Positions 1-11,798 of a stretch of DNA of 64,000 bases are shown here, piece after piece (position 1 is the stretch's first letter; every line of letters starts with the position of its first letter). The notes under the pieces were generated by a model. The model did no database searches and was not told the DNA's origin. It was given only the letters and a program-made list of their open reading frames with translations. The DNA comes from Flabesymbios commensalis. Lineage: Eukaryota > Annelida > Polychaeta > Terebellida > Flabelligeridae. Both the position numbers and the translations under genes were made by a program. The stretch is taken from contig OZ024909.1 of assembly GCA_964017125.1 (NCBI GenBank), forward strand, positions 71,611,427 through 71,675,426. Direction: 5' to 3'.

Positions 1-617
1 AGTTTTTGCCTGTGATGGTGGCTGATTACAGAACAGTGTATGTTGACATGACATGACATATCTCGCTGGCTACTACTCTTTCTAAGCGTACATGTAGATA
101 TACACCTAATATATACTATTTTATATATATTACATTTTGTATGCATAGATATACACTTAACATATATGTACTGTTTATATATATATAATATATTTTGTTA
201 AGAAATGTCAAAGTAAAACTATTTACTTTCTGAATGATCTCAAATTAAATTATTTGTTCATCTAGGCATTCAAATCAAATTATGGGAGCGAATATAAAAA
301 ATCATTTCGTAGATTTTCAGAAGACGACATCTTGAAATCTAAGATGGAGGCGCCAAGGGAATCTTATACTGGAATCATTCAACTCCTTGGCCTCAAGTTT
401 GTACTTCAAGACACTAAAATTAGGTCTCGAGCAGACCTAGAAAAAAAATATCAAAAATGTATAGTTTTCTGAAGATGTCATTTTGAAATCCGATAGGGCT
501 GCCACTCGGTGTGAATTTTGAATGACACCAAATCTTAAAATTTAAAAAATGCACAATTATTTTACTATGCCGCTGTACTATGTATGTCGACCTGTAGTGT
601 ATATGCTAACATATATT
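1..617. other. AT-rich non-coding stretch
   Basis: No gene is seen. Two related segments about 150 bp apart (309-339 and 460-489), both ending TTTTGAAATC or CTTGAAATC, form an imperfect direct repeat. The first is followed by AAGATGGAGGCGCC. This looks like old repeat debris. Confidence 0.4.
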
Positions 618-1000
618 GTGATATAAACCATGTTCTATTCCTGGTGTAGTGAATGGTGACATAATCGCCTCATGGGGAAACTATCTGGTGATATAAATTA
701 TGTTCTATTTCCTGTGTGATCGGTGACAATCATATAAATATAGCCCGGGACATATAGCCTCTGGTGGGAAGCCATCTGGTGATACGTTGATATATACCAT
801 GTTCTATTTCCTGTGAAGTGCATGTAACAATCATATAACCTCTGGTGGGAAGCCATGCTGATATGAACCATGTTTTATTCCACGTGAAGTAAATGGTAAC
901 ATAATAGTACCTGGTGGTGGGTATTATGCTACCTAGTATCTATAAACCATATTCTATTCCCTGTGTAGTGAATAGTAGGCCCAACATTATAGCCTCTGTA
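618..1000. repeat. Degenerate tandem repeat, about five units of 65-90 bp
   Basis: Units begin near 618, 688, 779, 858 and 936. Each carries a version of ACCATGTTCTATTCC, then a GTGAAGTGAATGGTAACA-like stretch and often CCTCTGGTGGGAAGCCAT. Units differ by many substitutions and small indels, so the array is old. No coding potential is seen. Confidence 0.65.
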
Positions 1001-1333
1001 GATATGGTACCCATGGTAATAATAGCATTTTGTGGGATGCACATCTTCATCTATCAAGTTGTCTGATACCAGCAGACTCCTTGATATCACACATATGTGC
1101 TATGAGTATACGACCCTCCCCCTCCTCCCTGGCAAGTGTGACCTTCCACATGGCAGTCAGTGAGCCGCTGACGTCATAATGAATAATCCTGTTGCTCGCA
1201 CCTCTCCTGTTTGTACAGCTTTAACGCACACCTGTTGTCAAGACCTGATGCGGCAAGATGGGGATGCACCTCATTCCATTTTCTACATACCTTGTATGTA
1301 GTATAATGGGATGTACTGTATTTCATGCTGTAC

Positions 1334-1460
1334 ATGTATGTAGTATGTATGCTACATCACTGCGTGCAAAGCCAAAAGGCAGTAACTGCTTAATTTTCAA
1401 ATTAGCAGTTACTACCTTCCGGCTTTGCACAGCAGGTTTACGCCCATCTACTATGTATGT
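1334..1460. mobile_element. Foldback repeat, family F (GCCAAAAGGCAGTAACTGC)
   Basis: The core at 1366-1430 reads GCAAAGCCAAAAGGCAGTAA on one side and its near reverse complement ending CCGGCTTTGC on the other. The flanks (ATGTATGTAGTATGTATGC and CTATGTATGTAGACG) extend the inverted repeat. The same core recurs at 40077, 43441, 50888 and 61497, so this is a dispersed small foldback family. Confidence 0.6.
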
Positions 1461-1632
1461 AGACGTCCGATTCTGACGTATAAACCCCGCACTGAAAGAA
1501 TTAATTTCTAATGCTCATAGACCCATAACTTAGGTATTCAAATAAAGCAAGTAGACCCAACTGAGACATTTAATTTATGATAATATCAACCTGAAAAAGC
1601 CCCTTTGGTTTCCATGGTTTATCATAAAATGT
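1461..1632. mobile_element. TTAA-type MITE, family A, fragment
   Basis: Family A landmarks are seen in order: TTCTGACGTATAAACCCCGC, the CATAGACCCATAACTTAGG block, TATTCAAATAAAG, and CTTTGGTTTCCATGGTTTAT. The central hairpin is only half present. Family A is defined by copies such as 19890-20139, and its piggyBac-like assignment is argued there. Confidence 0.65.
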
Positions 1633-1639
1633 GGATCAG

Positions 1640-2782
1640 GATGTGGAGTCTCATTATATGAATTAGCAACTACAGTAGTTTATTGCTGCTGCTACGTTTC
1701 ATTCAGTTGTATTGCTATACTCTTAATATTTGCACGCGTGACTAATTATTCAAATTAATATTTTATTATTTTGAGCCGTATCTCGCGAGCAACAGCTTCG
1801 AGGCAATTACTTGAAATGTATCCATGTTGATCTGAAGGACAGCCCCGGAGTTGATTTCTCTATTATATATCACTTTCACACCCTAACATGTAACTGCACT
1901 CAAGTGTCACTCAAGGTGACGTATAGTAATTAATCATTATGTATTAATTAATTAGCTATTGGTCACATGTGTAGCCGGATGTGTGTATGACGGACTGGAG
2001 TGATTATCACTCTGGCCATTGAGTTAACTCCTTAGTTTAACTGGTAGCGCTCAGGCATAGCGTGGTGGGCAGTTTCAGCACTGTTGCAATGGCGCCCAAT
2101 TTCGGTTCTTCTCGCCTGTAGCGGTAATAAGTATTCTAGGTTTGCTGGGCAGTTTCAACAATGATACAAATGTATTTAACTATAAATAGTGTGTATGTCT
2201 GTCTTAGTGGTTATAACAACACTATCTGCTGCTTGGCTTTTGCCAATCGGGCTGTTGGCTCACATTATTTTGATGATTATAATTCCCGACATCTATATTG
2301 CAACATGCCAGGGATTTTTATTTAATTTCATACTGTTGTTTCTCTAATATTTATCTACGCGATAAAAATATATAGTTAAATCTGTATGTCTAATTGACAT
2401 ATTTATTCAATGTTATTTTTTTAAATGCATATCATGTTTTAATATTGGTGACCCTCGCAAAATACGTTTGTACCAATCAAAATGAAGTGAGGGTTTAAAG
2501 GGTTAACTAGAAATTCTGTAATTTCTTGAACAGATAAATGTATCTTTCAAATATGCGTATTTTCTGACTGTTTTTGCATGTGGGAAACAGCCTTCATTTT
2601 GTTGATTGTTTTACATTGTTAGCACGAAGCACATTTTTTAATGGTATATGTAAGATACATGTGTCCTTCAAATACACATTCTGATATGGGACTACTAAGA
2701 CATATATAATATCATGGGATATCAATGACTGAATAATATATTAAACACGATGTTCAATAATTAATTACAATTCTAGTACTAT
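1640..2782. other. No gene seen
   Basis: Unique-looking AT-rich sequence with short ORFs only. No repeat family of this window is recognised here. Confidence 0.35.
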
Positions 2783-2830
2783 CCCAACAAACACAAATCA
2801 TTTGTATAACATTTATACAACGTCGACCCT
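2783..2830 (+). mobile_element. Half copy of foldback family B
   Basis: Starts CCCAACAAACACAAATCATT and continues TATACAACGTCGACCC, matching the left arm of the copies at 11126 and 33591. The right arm is missing. Confidence 0.6.
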
Positions 2831-3374
2831 TTACCTTTCAAGATATAAAGTGTACATCAGCCTCTTCGGTGCCATTGTTGTTTGTATAAGTATTGTGGGC
2901 GGAAGAATAACATAGATGTTTTCCAGTTTACATAGAACAAGTCCAAACGCCACAATATAATAGATTTCCTGGAAAAGCTATCCTGGCTGTTGCGGGCCAC
3001 CATGCACTCTAAGTTTTAGTAATGAGCTGAGGGACCGTGGTGATGAAAGCGAACCAGAATGTATTATCGTCGTTTTTATGGCGCAGAATGCTCCTCAGTG
3101 GAAAATACGCACTTTTTACAGTTGAATATATGTAGATTGTAATGTTAATGTCATTAAAATTCTCTACGCATATACATACATAAACACCAAACTATTCCTC
3201 TATATTCTGTATTTTCGTGCATTTCGCGCTGGCGTTAAAATAAAAGGTTTGCGAAAATTTCAGGATATATGCATGAGTCTGAGGAAATTCACAGGGGTAA
3301 AGAAATTCATGTAGGACCCCAGAAAAGATTTATGTCCTCGAAGCACGAAGCTTTGGTCCTCCGAGATCCGTGCC

Positions 3375-3466
3375 ATCCCACTGATAAGATACAGTGAGCC
3401 AATGCTGGTTAGATGTTGGGCCAGCATCTCAGACGCTGGACCAACATAAATCCGCTGATGTTAAGT
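3375..3466. mobile_element. Foldback family B, decayed copy
   Basis: The centre of family B is recognisable (AATGCTGGTTAGATGTTGGG, CAGCATCTCAGACGCTGG, ACCAACATAAATCC). The terminal CCCAGCAAACAC arms are lost. Confidence 0.55.
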
Positions 3467-3570
3467 GTGTGAACGGAATACAGGAGACCGTAATGTATGC
3501 CAAGTAAATTTTGGCTTACAGTTGAGTCAACCTGATGACGTTAGTACTCCTAAAATAAAAGATTATGATA

Positions 3571-3863
3571 TTTTTAAAGCGACACAATCAGGCTAATATC
3601 ATAAAAAAATCGGTGTTTTTATTTTGGCTTCTAAATATGACCATATGATGTGAACATGTCCATAGACTAGAGCAAAATCACCGATTTTTGATGATTTTAG
3701 ACCTGGGCATGTCCCTTTAACTGGTAAATGCGCAACATAAATAATAATAAAAAATCACGCAATTATAGTCTACGGCCATGTTCACATCATGTGGCCATAG
3801 CGAAAAAAGCGAAAACAAAAATACAGATTTTTTGATGATTTTAGCCTGATTGCGCAGTCGTTA
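3571..3863. mobile_element. Foldback MITE, about 290 bp with roughly 80-bp arms
   Basis: The left arm (3571-3657) contains CAATCAGGCTAATATCAT and ATGATGTGAACATG. The right arm (3777-3863) contains CATGTTCACATCATG and GATGATTTTAGCCTGATTG, the reverse complement in reverse order. The loop holds CTGGTAAATGCGCAAC, and a fragment of the same loop recurs at 14786-14850. No coding capacity; superfamily not assigned. Confidence 0.65.
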
Positions 3864-4031
3864 ACACTGTTGCAAAGGCAGTTCTCCATGATTTCTCATA
3901 GATAAGATTTTTCCCAATGCTTTTCTTCATCAAAAGAAATGAACACATAATTCGCAAAGTAATAAGGGTACTATATTTCTCGTTCTGGAAGGAATAATTG
4001 TAATTATCTATTGTAAGTCATTTCTACACTC

Positions 4032-4063
4032 CGTAGCAGTGTGTGTGCCTACACACTGCTACG
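4032..4063. repeat. Short perfect-stem hairpin
   Basis: CGTAGCAGTGTGTG and CACACTGCTACG form a 12-13 bp stem around a short loop. Function unknown. Confidence 0.5.
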
Positions 4064-4336
4064 CCGTGTGCTGATTCATGCCGACTGCAAGTGGCCTTCC
4101 CCGACCCCTTCCACCACCCTCCCCCTGTATGAAACGATTACTTGTTTCATTTAAACGAAACTGCCGCTCGGGCAGGATTTTCAGCGTAACGCGACAGTGT
4201 TTAAATGGGGACAGTGTAAGTCATTTCCTGCTAATTCATTTTACGCCTATCAATCCTTTGCTATACCAAATTCTTGGATAAAGAAGGGAGATTGTCTTTT
4301 CATCTTAGTCTAATAGCAAAACTTCAGCTTACAATA

Positions 4337-4373
4337 TTTGATACATTATTGATACATTATTGATACATTATTA
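4337..4373. repeat. Three copies of a 12-bp unit
   Basis: TGATACATTAT is repeated three times head to tail. Confidence 0.6.
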
Positions 4374-4379
4374 TAAAAT

Positions 4380-5810
4380 AATTATTGTTTAAGTAGAATC
4401 AATATGGCTGGCTGATGGGATAGTATATCTATATTGTCTCTGTTGTCTTCTGTGACTTATACTAAAACATTCTCAGCCAGTTGTTGGCAGCGTGGCCAGA
4501 AAATGGTCTAATAAATCAGTGGTCTCCTTAAGGCGACAATTTGTGTGAACGACAAAGGCAATATAGGGATCATAAAAATAACGTCTTCACAACACTAATG
4601 AAACTACACTTGTTGTATTTGAGATATAAAACGTGAAGATGTTGTTACATGGACTAATTATGATGTATTCTTTGTTCGGATTAAAACTTTAATTCTAAAG
4701 CATTATCAGACCACAAGTCATAGTGGATAATAATTTGAATAATAAAAAAAATATAATTAGATACGAAGGGTCGAAAGCGTACGGTTTGGTATCTCGACAC
4801 ACAGCAACTGTGACTTATGTTAGATTCTTAGATTGATTGGTACCCAGTATAGAAAAGTGATGCATGATCTCAAATTATTTGAAAGAGTAATTTCCACGAT
4901 AATTTAAAGAACTTGGCGAGAAAAGGGTTGACTTGGTATTGTTATAATCCTAATCCAGCGTCTACGACGTTGACACAGCTCTATGACAACATCAAGTGAA
5001 CGTCATTTGTGGGACGTGGGTTGTGTCTGTAAACATGGTGAATACAGGGCCAGTTAAGGCTGATGTATAATCCAATTACTGGACCATCAGTAATTAAAAC
5101 ACCCTACATCACCAGATGACGCTGCCATAGTCTGAAATAGTAGCAAGGAACGTATCATTCCCAATCATTACTGTGGCAGAGATGTGTGTAGGCAGGCTAC
5201 TTTTAACATGTGGTGAAAATTGAAATATACATATATATATTCTCTTGATTGAAAGGATGGATGGAGGGATATATGGATGGATTGTTGGCTGGTCGGTTGT
5301 TTTGTATTTCATTTTAAATATTTATATGTTAACTGGCTCACGTCCTTGCTAGCTTGTTATTGCAAAGATAAATACAAGTAACATAACATAGTAAATTACT
5401 AAAACATAATTACCAATATTCATGAAATTCCACGTGCACAACCATGATTTTTTTAAATAATGGAAGTAACAGACATGATTTATCAAATCTCTACTGCGGC
5501 TATGCCAATATGTCTGTCTATTTCATTAATATCAGGTGATTGTACATCATTACCACCTGCATCACTTGATGATTTCCCGATAGTTTGAAGTTACCATCTC
5601 CACAAGTCTCATTATGTGTGAACCACAAGGGTATTAGACATGCTGTGATATATTTTATATTGTCACTGTACTCATTTACCACGTGTGACTGACATTGAAC
5701 CTTAAGCCGCTAAATTAAATAAATTTAATTTTCACCCACTTTCATTTCAATACAATAGCAGTGATATGATGGGCTTATAGAATGGATAAAAAAACGACTA
5801 TAGTCACACT
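4380..5810. other. No gene seen
   Basis: AT-rich sequence with only short, unconvincing ORFs in all frames and no recognised repeat family. Confidence 0.35.
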
Positions 5811-5811
5811 T

Positions 5812-6254
5812 ACCCAGCCGGCACAATACGTTGACCCTGAGTTGATCCAATGCTGGTCCACCGTCTACGACGTTGGCCCAACATTGGTTCAACATAGGGC
5901 CAATGTGAGAGGGATATGGCGCAATGGTTAGAGCGCGGAGCTTTGCAAATGTCACTGCCTGCCGTGCGGTTTCAAATGCCGCTTGGTGTTGTGTCCTTGG
6001 GCAAGGCACATTACCATCACATCCTTTACTTGACTCAGGTGTAAATAAGTACCTGGTAGGACAGAGATGGCAATGTGTGCGATTAGTTCCTAGCGCCGAA
6101 ATGGCTACAAGTGCTGTATGCTCTAGAAAGGGAGTTGAGATGGTAGACGAATGAACAGGTCCAGTGACCAGGGGTAATATGAGTGAGGCGCACAGAGCAT
6201 TGTATGTTCGCCATATAAGATCTCATCACTATTAACGTATTGTTTCTGCTGGGT
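5812..6254. mobile_element. Foldback family B copy split by a SINE
   Basis: The left terminus is ACCCAGCCGGCACAATACGTT at 5812. Its reverse-complement partner AACGTATTGTTTCTGCTGGG lies at 6234-6254, 330 bp farther than in an uninterrupted copy. The normal centre (CCGTCTACGACGTTGGCCC) is at 5860-5880. The extra sequence at about 5905-6233 is a tRNA-derived SINE, so that SINE is younger than this copy. Confidence 0.7.
5905..6233 (+). mobile_element. tRNA-derived SINE with CCTTGGGCAAGG core, near full length
   Basis: The head resembles a tRNA: a box A-like TGGCGCAATGGTTAGAGCGC near 5917 and a degenerate box B-like GGTTTCAAATGCC near 5969. A body follows with TGTGTCCTTGGGCAAGGCA (5990-6008), AGTACCTGGTAGGACAGAGA and GAACAGGTCCAGTGACCAGG. 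The CCTTGGGCAAGG motif recurs in the central parts of many animal tRNA-SINEs. A 5'-truncated relative lies at 57113-57368. Pol III transcription of the ancestor is inferred from the boxes. It sits inside a family B foldback. Confidence 0.75.
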
Positions 6255-6259
6255 AGCCG

Positions 6260-6748
6260 TGTGAAGGGTCACCAGGTGGCATTTATCATATTACCATCTC
6301 TGTAACCCTGGTAACGAGCGTGATGCTTCTGTGTATGCCTTATCCGGGTAATGGTTCACAATGAATCACTATTTTAACTATGATTAGTTGATGAAAAGTT
6401 CCATTTTTTTCATTTTTAAGTTTGAACATAACCTGCGTCCAAGCTTATTGTTTTGATGTAATGGAATTTTATTATTATTCTTTGGACAATAATCTCCTTC
6501 AGTTTTCACAAGAATCATTTAAAAATGTTCACACGATAACCCTCAAATATTCAGACAGTGTGTTAAAACTTTCCTAAGCGATCGGGATAGTTGATCTGGA
6601 TTAAATCAGGATTTTAGGATCTCTATCACAATGAAGGGTTGTCATTTTCATTGTGCCACGTTTTTCCTTCATTTTCAGAGGCGACAATTTCCTCCCAATT
6701 TCACTGATTGTCTCATACCTAATGCACGATATATAATATTGATATATT
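6260..6748. other. No gene seen
   Basis: Unique-looking AT-rich sequence with short ORFs only. Confidence 0.3.
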
Positions 6749-6749
6749 A

Positions 6750-6836
6750 AACCTTACAGCGCGGGGACCGTCTTTGTACATCAGAATCTCACGTCTGTAG
6801 ACGTCAGATTCTGATGTTAGTCAGGGAGGCTTAATC
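6750..6836. mobile_element. Family A hairpin module, solo
   Basis: CCTTACAGCGCGGGGACCGT begins a near-palindrome centred on ACGTCTGTAGACGT and ends near AGGGAGGCTTAA. This is the terminal hairpin of the family A MITE without its long arm. Confidence 0.65.
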
Positions 6837-6957
6837 ATATAATTGTTCAAATCGTTCCACAAGCACCAAATTTGGACCACTTGTAGCCCAGGTCATATAC
6901 TTTTGATTTTCAGCGGGAGCCAAGCTGGGCTCCCGCCGTGGGCGCCATATCTAAGAT

Positions 6958-7361
6958 GGCCGCCATTCCAAATGGGGGCATGACATAACTTTTAAACTAA
7001 TAGACGTAGGAACACATTTAATACCACTTTTCTATGGTTTTCGACTATGTAGGATTCATTTGTGATGATTTGTGAGTTGATCTGGGAATAATTTCAAGCA
7101 CACTTATATATATAAATGTTATTTTGGCTGAAAATGGGACATTTTAATTACATTCTAGTGATTAAAATGAGGTAGATTTTCTTTAAATCGTGTTACTAGC
7201 AGTGTCAGGCATTGACAATGACCCAACCATAATATTTTAAACCAGAGCCAGCCTTTGGAGCTCCTGTGTGTCAACCACATTGGAAAAAATGGCCGCCATT
7301 CCAATTGTGGGCATATCATAACTTTAAAACTAATAGACGTAGGGACACATTTAATACCACT
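6958..7361. repeat. Direct repeat of about 72 bp, 333 bp apart
   Basis: 6958-7030 and 7291-7361 share GGCCGCCATTCCAA followed by GGGCAT, CATAAC, CTAATAGACGTAGG and ACACATTTAATACCACTT. A small hairpin (GGGAGCCAAGCTGGGCTCCC) precedes the first copy at 6915-6934. This probably marks two units of an unclassified repeat, or internal repeats of one old element. Confidence 0.6.
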
Positions 7362-7372
7362 TATGTATAAAG

Positions 7373-7507
7373 AGTAAAAGAGTAAGAGTAAAAATATTTA
7401 TAATGACCATAGACCCGTAACATAGGTATTCAAATGAATCGGAAAGAGCTAACTAAACTAACCCTTTGTTCTCCATGGTTTATACGAAATAATTCACCGT
7501 TGTAAGA
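7373..7507. mobile_element. TTAA-type MITE, family A, long arm only
   Basis: Carries the CATAGACCCGTAACATAGG block, TTCAAATGAATCGGAAAGAG, TCTCCATGGTTTATAC and an end of TTCACCGTTGTAAGAGTTAA. The hairpin module is absent. Confidence 0.65.
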
Positions 7508-7633
7508 GTTAAAGTAAGCTATTCTACGTTACACAAGCCTAACCTCTGACCAATTTTGAGGAGATGAGTTACAAAATAGGGATAACAGAGGGATTATTTC
7601 GTGCTCGATCCCAACAGCTGCTTCTCGTTTTGA

Positions 7634-8096
7634 CCCTTAGGGGGCCACCTTTGGATATCCAGAGGGGGGGGTGGAGTTTTTGTCGCGAATAAATTATTTA
7701 TTTCAACTCAGCTCAGCGGCGCGCTGAAAATTTCAAATAGTATTACATGTTTATATGGAGCAGTTCTTGACCTAAATTATTTATTTCACGCAGAGTCTAC
7801 CCGACATTATTTATTTCGAAAAAATTCAAGCCCCCCCCCCCCCTGGAAATCGAATGGTGGCCCCCTTACAGCGCGGGGATCGAGTTTAATCGTCAGAATC
7901 TGACGTCTACAGACGTCAGATTCTGACGAATAAAGTCGATCGCCGCGCTGTAGAAGAGGAAATATTTATAATGGTCGTAGACCCATAGCATAGGCATTCA
8001 AATGAATCAGAAACAACTAACTAAGACATTAATGATGCTTTCAAATTGAAGAAAACCTCTTTGGTCTCCATATTTTATACAAAATAACGTTGAAGA
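7634..8096. mobile_element. TTAA-type MITE, family A, with an inserted Harbinger-like MITE
   Basis: The left terminus CCCTTA is at 7634-7639 and its continuation CAGCGCGGGGATCGAG is at 7869. A 226-bp element sits between them with TTA on both sides. The hairpin module (CGTCAGAATCTGACG around 7900) and the long arm (GTAGACCCATAGCATAGG, TTCAAATGAATCAG) follow. Confidence 0.7.
7640..7865. mobile_element. PIF/Harbinger-like MITE with TTA target duplication
   Basis: Termini are GGGGGCCACCTTTGG and, inverted, CGAATGGTGGCCCCC. Inner poly-G (AGAGGGGGGGGTGG) and poly-C tracts pair with each other, and three ATTATTTATTTC motifs lie inside. TTA flanks both ends (7637-7639 and 7866-7868). A 3-bp TTA duplication with G-rich termini is typical of PIF/Harbinger; the superfamily call is inference. 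It landed in the CCCTTACAG terminus of a family A MITE. Confidence 0.65.
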
Positions 8097-8099
8097 GTA

Positions 8100-9100
8100 A
8101 AAACGTGTGCGATATCACCGAGATGAATACGTGATCCAATTGGCAGTTCAGAGCAAGATAAAAATAGCCACTATACTAGTCTGGGTATTCCATTTATGAC
8201 AGAGGAAGGAGGACGTATTGTAATCATTCATGAGCGGATTTAATGCCACATCAGGCTGACATAACCTGACCTTACATGACAGGGACATGATGGATCACAC
8301 ATAGAATGTCACAAATCTCATCCAGATGTCAAATGAAAAACTAATCTCCAGGTATTGAAACCAAGTATCGTCATGATTGAATATTTGCATTACAGTCGAA
8401 AATCACAAATTCAATGATGATGATGATACATATGTATATTGATATGACTCATAGCATTATGATTATACATGCCGGGAATAATTATTAAAAAACTTCGAAT
8501 AATAATAGAATAGTCCACATTGTGAACAAATAATATGTATCTAATATCATATCATCTGGATGAGAATAAATTAATGAAAAAATGTTACTGCAGCTGACGA
8601 TTATGACGTCATAGATTCAGCCTATTTCATTCAATCATAAAGGTGGGTCGATCTAGTATTAGTACAGAACAGTTGTGAGACAATGGCGTCATTCTTTCTT
8701 ACATGTACCTCAAAATTACGTTGTCATCCGGCTCGTACAGACAGAGTGAGTGAACAACATAACCTTTCTGGTGGGGGTAAACATGTATGTAAATGTTTCA
8801 AGCTGTCAAGAACATCAGCAACCTGCTTAAAAGCAACCTATCAACTAATTTCCGGTCACGTGACGACTGGCCACACAAACAAACCCCCTTGATGACAGAC
8901 AATATATTACACGGCACTACAACAGTTTGTCAAAGGTCAGCTATATTTAAAGCTGTTTAAAGCGATAATACTGCAAAATGTCATCAACAATAGGTAATTT
9001 CAAATTAAAGGCTAGGTAGTTTTTTATTAAAAAATACACGATTTCCAATGCAAAAAATGTATTTATACATTCACGATAACACGGCACGCTTTGTGTTTTT
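8100..9100. other. No gene seen
   Basis: Unique-looking sequence. A 69-codon ORF at 8683-8892 has no recognisable domain and is not called. Confidence 0.35.
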
Positions 9101-9159
9101 GGGGCGGAGGGGGGGGGGGGGGTTTGGTGCAGTTCTTAGTGGTTACGTCGAATTCCGGG

Positions 9160-9430
9160 CACATCTGAACTTGGCGGCTCGTCTCCCGTGCAGCTGTATA
9201 TTCAAGATTCAAAGAAACAACATGTTTCTTCCCCACCCACTCACAAAAATGTGGTATTTTATGCAGAGCCTCCGTGGCCGGAAGTTCCCAGAAGCCAGGG
9301 CTAGCATTTTGAACCCTGTATGTGGAGGACAGTGTCATCTGAATCATCTAATCATCCTCATGAGGTTCTCTTGACCCAGCTTAGCCTGTATGTGCACAGG
9401 GGTAGCCTAAGGACTCATTCAAGGACTCAT
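9160..9430 (+). mobile_element. Dimeric SINE family C, old copy
   Basis: Preserves GTTTCTTCCCCACCCACTC, GAGCCTCCGTGGCCGG, GGAGGACAGTGTCATCT and AGCCTGTATGTGCACAGG in the order of the intact copy at 59249-59567. The first tRNA-like head (9175-9215) is badly decayed. A poly-G run at 9106-9121 precedes it. Confidence 0.65.
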
Positions 9431-9612
9431 TTGTTCATTAATGATTACATGATTATAAAATCCTCTTCGTCCTTGTTATTAAGCCATCTGACAAAGACAC
9501 TGAAATCGAATTATTGAGAGATTACAAGAAATAAAACTACCAAAAGAGAGAATCCCACCTACATGCGGTGTGAGAGGTACTCATATGTACATGTGGGCTT
9601 ATAACTTTCTGT

Positions 9613-9757
9613 CTGACTGACTGACTGACTGACTGACTGACTGACTGACTGACTGACTGACTGACTGACTGACTGACTGACTGACTGACTGACTGACTGA
9701 CTAACTGACTGACTGACTGACTGACTGACTGACTGACTGACTGACTGACTGACTGGA
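9613..9757. repeat. Microsatellite (CTGA)n
   Basis: About 35 nearly perfect CTGA units with one CTAA variant, ending in GGACGGACGGACTGACT. Confidence 0.95.
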
Positions 9758-10295
9758 CGGACGGACTGACTAGCAGTTTAGTACCCTATACTATATCAAA
9801 ATAATATACTAGAGACAGAACATCGTCGCTATGACAACCTGTCATTAGAGGGGTCGTCTTTGCATCCTAACCTTGACACAGACTGACATCTTCACTTTTC
9901 TCTCGTAGGGTCACACTCAGGGTAACACTTGAATGTGCGCTTAATGATAATAGATCACGAGTGTAACTCTTAACCATGATCACATGTGTGTACTCTTTCA
10001 TGAATTCACTTATCAACGCATTCACGGATGTCGTCTAAAAAGCATCATCCTCCGACAGAGCTGGGCTCAGAGGCGCATAAACACCAGTTCAAAATACATG
10101 TTAAATCCAGTTCAGAGCAAAGTCGTCATCCAGTCGTTTTCTCTCATAGCGCCGTGCAATATAAAAACATTAAATCATTTGAAAGCGAAAGGAGTAGGAT
10201 GATTTATCGTCATTGGGATCCTTCTGTCGTGACATTGCCATTAGGTAGGCCTACAGACAAGCGTGTAAAGTCATTATAATCACACTGTTTGTTTC

Positions 10296-10408
<113 letters not shown>

Positions 10409-10697
10409 CAGCAGTAATATTTTTGTTTCTGCGGAGAGATCCACTAGACCACATCCAGTGAAATCCAGTCATAGCTATCAGATCCTGTGCAGTGTTTTGT
10501 TTGTTGTATTCACCCATGCGTATTATTGGTATTTTCCGCACTCTAGTTCCAGTCTTGTCTCCAAAACCTGACATTGCTGTAGCTTACTAAAGAAACGTTA
10601 CACAACTGTATCAATCAATCCGCCGACCCCTTTACACACACCCATCACACGGTTACTAGTGCATAGTCTACTTGGAGAAATGTAATATAAACATGCT

Positions 10698-10808
10698 ACC
10701 CGACAAACACGGGGCATTCATTCAATGCTGTTTCAATGTCGGGCCAGCGTCGAAGACGGTGGTACAACATTGAAACAGCATTGAATGAATGCCCCGTGTT
10801 TACTGGGT
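10698..10808. mobile_element. Foldback family B, near-complete copy
   Basis: Left ACCCGACAAACACGGGGCAT, right ATGCCCCGTGTTTACTGGGT, with AATGCTGTTTCAATG and its complement inside. The whole 111 bp folds back on itself around GCGTCGAAGACGG. Confidence 0.8.
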
Positions 10809-11125
10809 GAATGAGTTTCAGTAAGCTTCACCTAAAAAATGCGTTTTTTTCAATGTCACACACAACAACAAAATCTCTGTCTATTAACTGTTCCACCACA
10901 TGATGTAGTTATCAAAGGAATGAAGAATATCCTGTGCTTAAAGATGAACATATAACGATATTGCGCAATTGGCGCTTATTTTGCAATGTACTCATCTCCA
11001 ATTGCAGTAGAATAACATATTGAAGTCGGCATTAAAATCATTTTTCAACTTAACTTTCACAGCACAATGTGCATCCACTGATAGTAGATTATACGTAGAG
11101 TAATGATTTTAGTATTTTACTCCCT

Positions 11126-11234
11126 CCCAGTAAGCACAAAACATCTTTATAACATTTGTACAACGTCGGCCCAACGTCTTCGACGTTGGTCCAACATTGC
11201 ACAAATGTTATAAACATGTTTTGTGTTTACTGAG
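11126..11234. mobile_element. Foldback family B, near-complete copy
   Basis: Left CCCAGTAAGCACAAAACATC, right ATGTTTTGTGTTTACTGAG, centre CAACGTCTTCGACGTTGG. Belongs to the same subgroup as 33591-33698. Confidence 0.8.
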
Positions 11235-11798
11235 CTGTTGTCAGTGTTTGTGATCCTGACCCACGCTGTCATGTTAGGATATTATCGATACCTGTCCGGA
11301 TGAACAGTTTTTATGAAATGTCAATTTCCCCTGTCAACCATCTACTTGTTAGAGCAGAAATCCAGATAACATTTGTCTGAAATCGACAACAAGCATAACT
11401 TAAACTATTTAGATTGATATAATTTGAAAATAAATAATTGTTTTCCGCTAAGACATTATAATTATATTATTTGTTTCAAAGTGTACGTGAAATATTAAAA
11501 CAATATTCCAACAGCAGAGACTGTGGAGACATGGTTAACTGGTTAGAAGTAGGCCCTCTCCACGTTTTTTTCCGTTATTGCCAATTTCCTCAGTAATCGT
11601 TAATGCATGGACGTGTACCGATTTAATTGTTTTAATTACTGCTGAACAAACATTTACCTCATCAGTCTGCGCTCTGAAAAAGTATTATATGTCAATATTA
11701 ATCATTAAGAGACCTGTCAAAATTGTGTAATATAAAATACCCCAGTTTGTATAATATAGATGAATATATACTTTACTTTATCGTCAAGCCTTTGAAGT

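Noticed and set aside
5905-6233. A functional tRNA gene at the box A/box B sequence
   Set aside because: The head is degenerate, lacks a convincing acceptor stem, and is fused to a SINE body.
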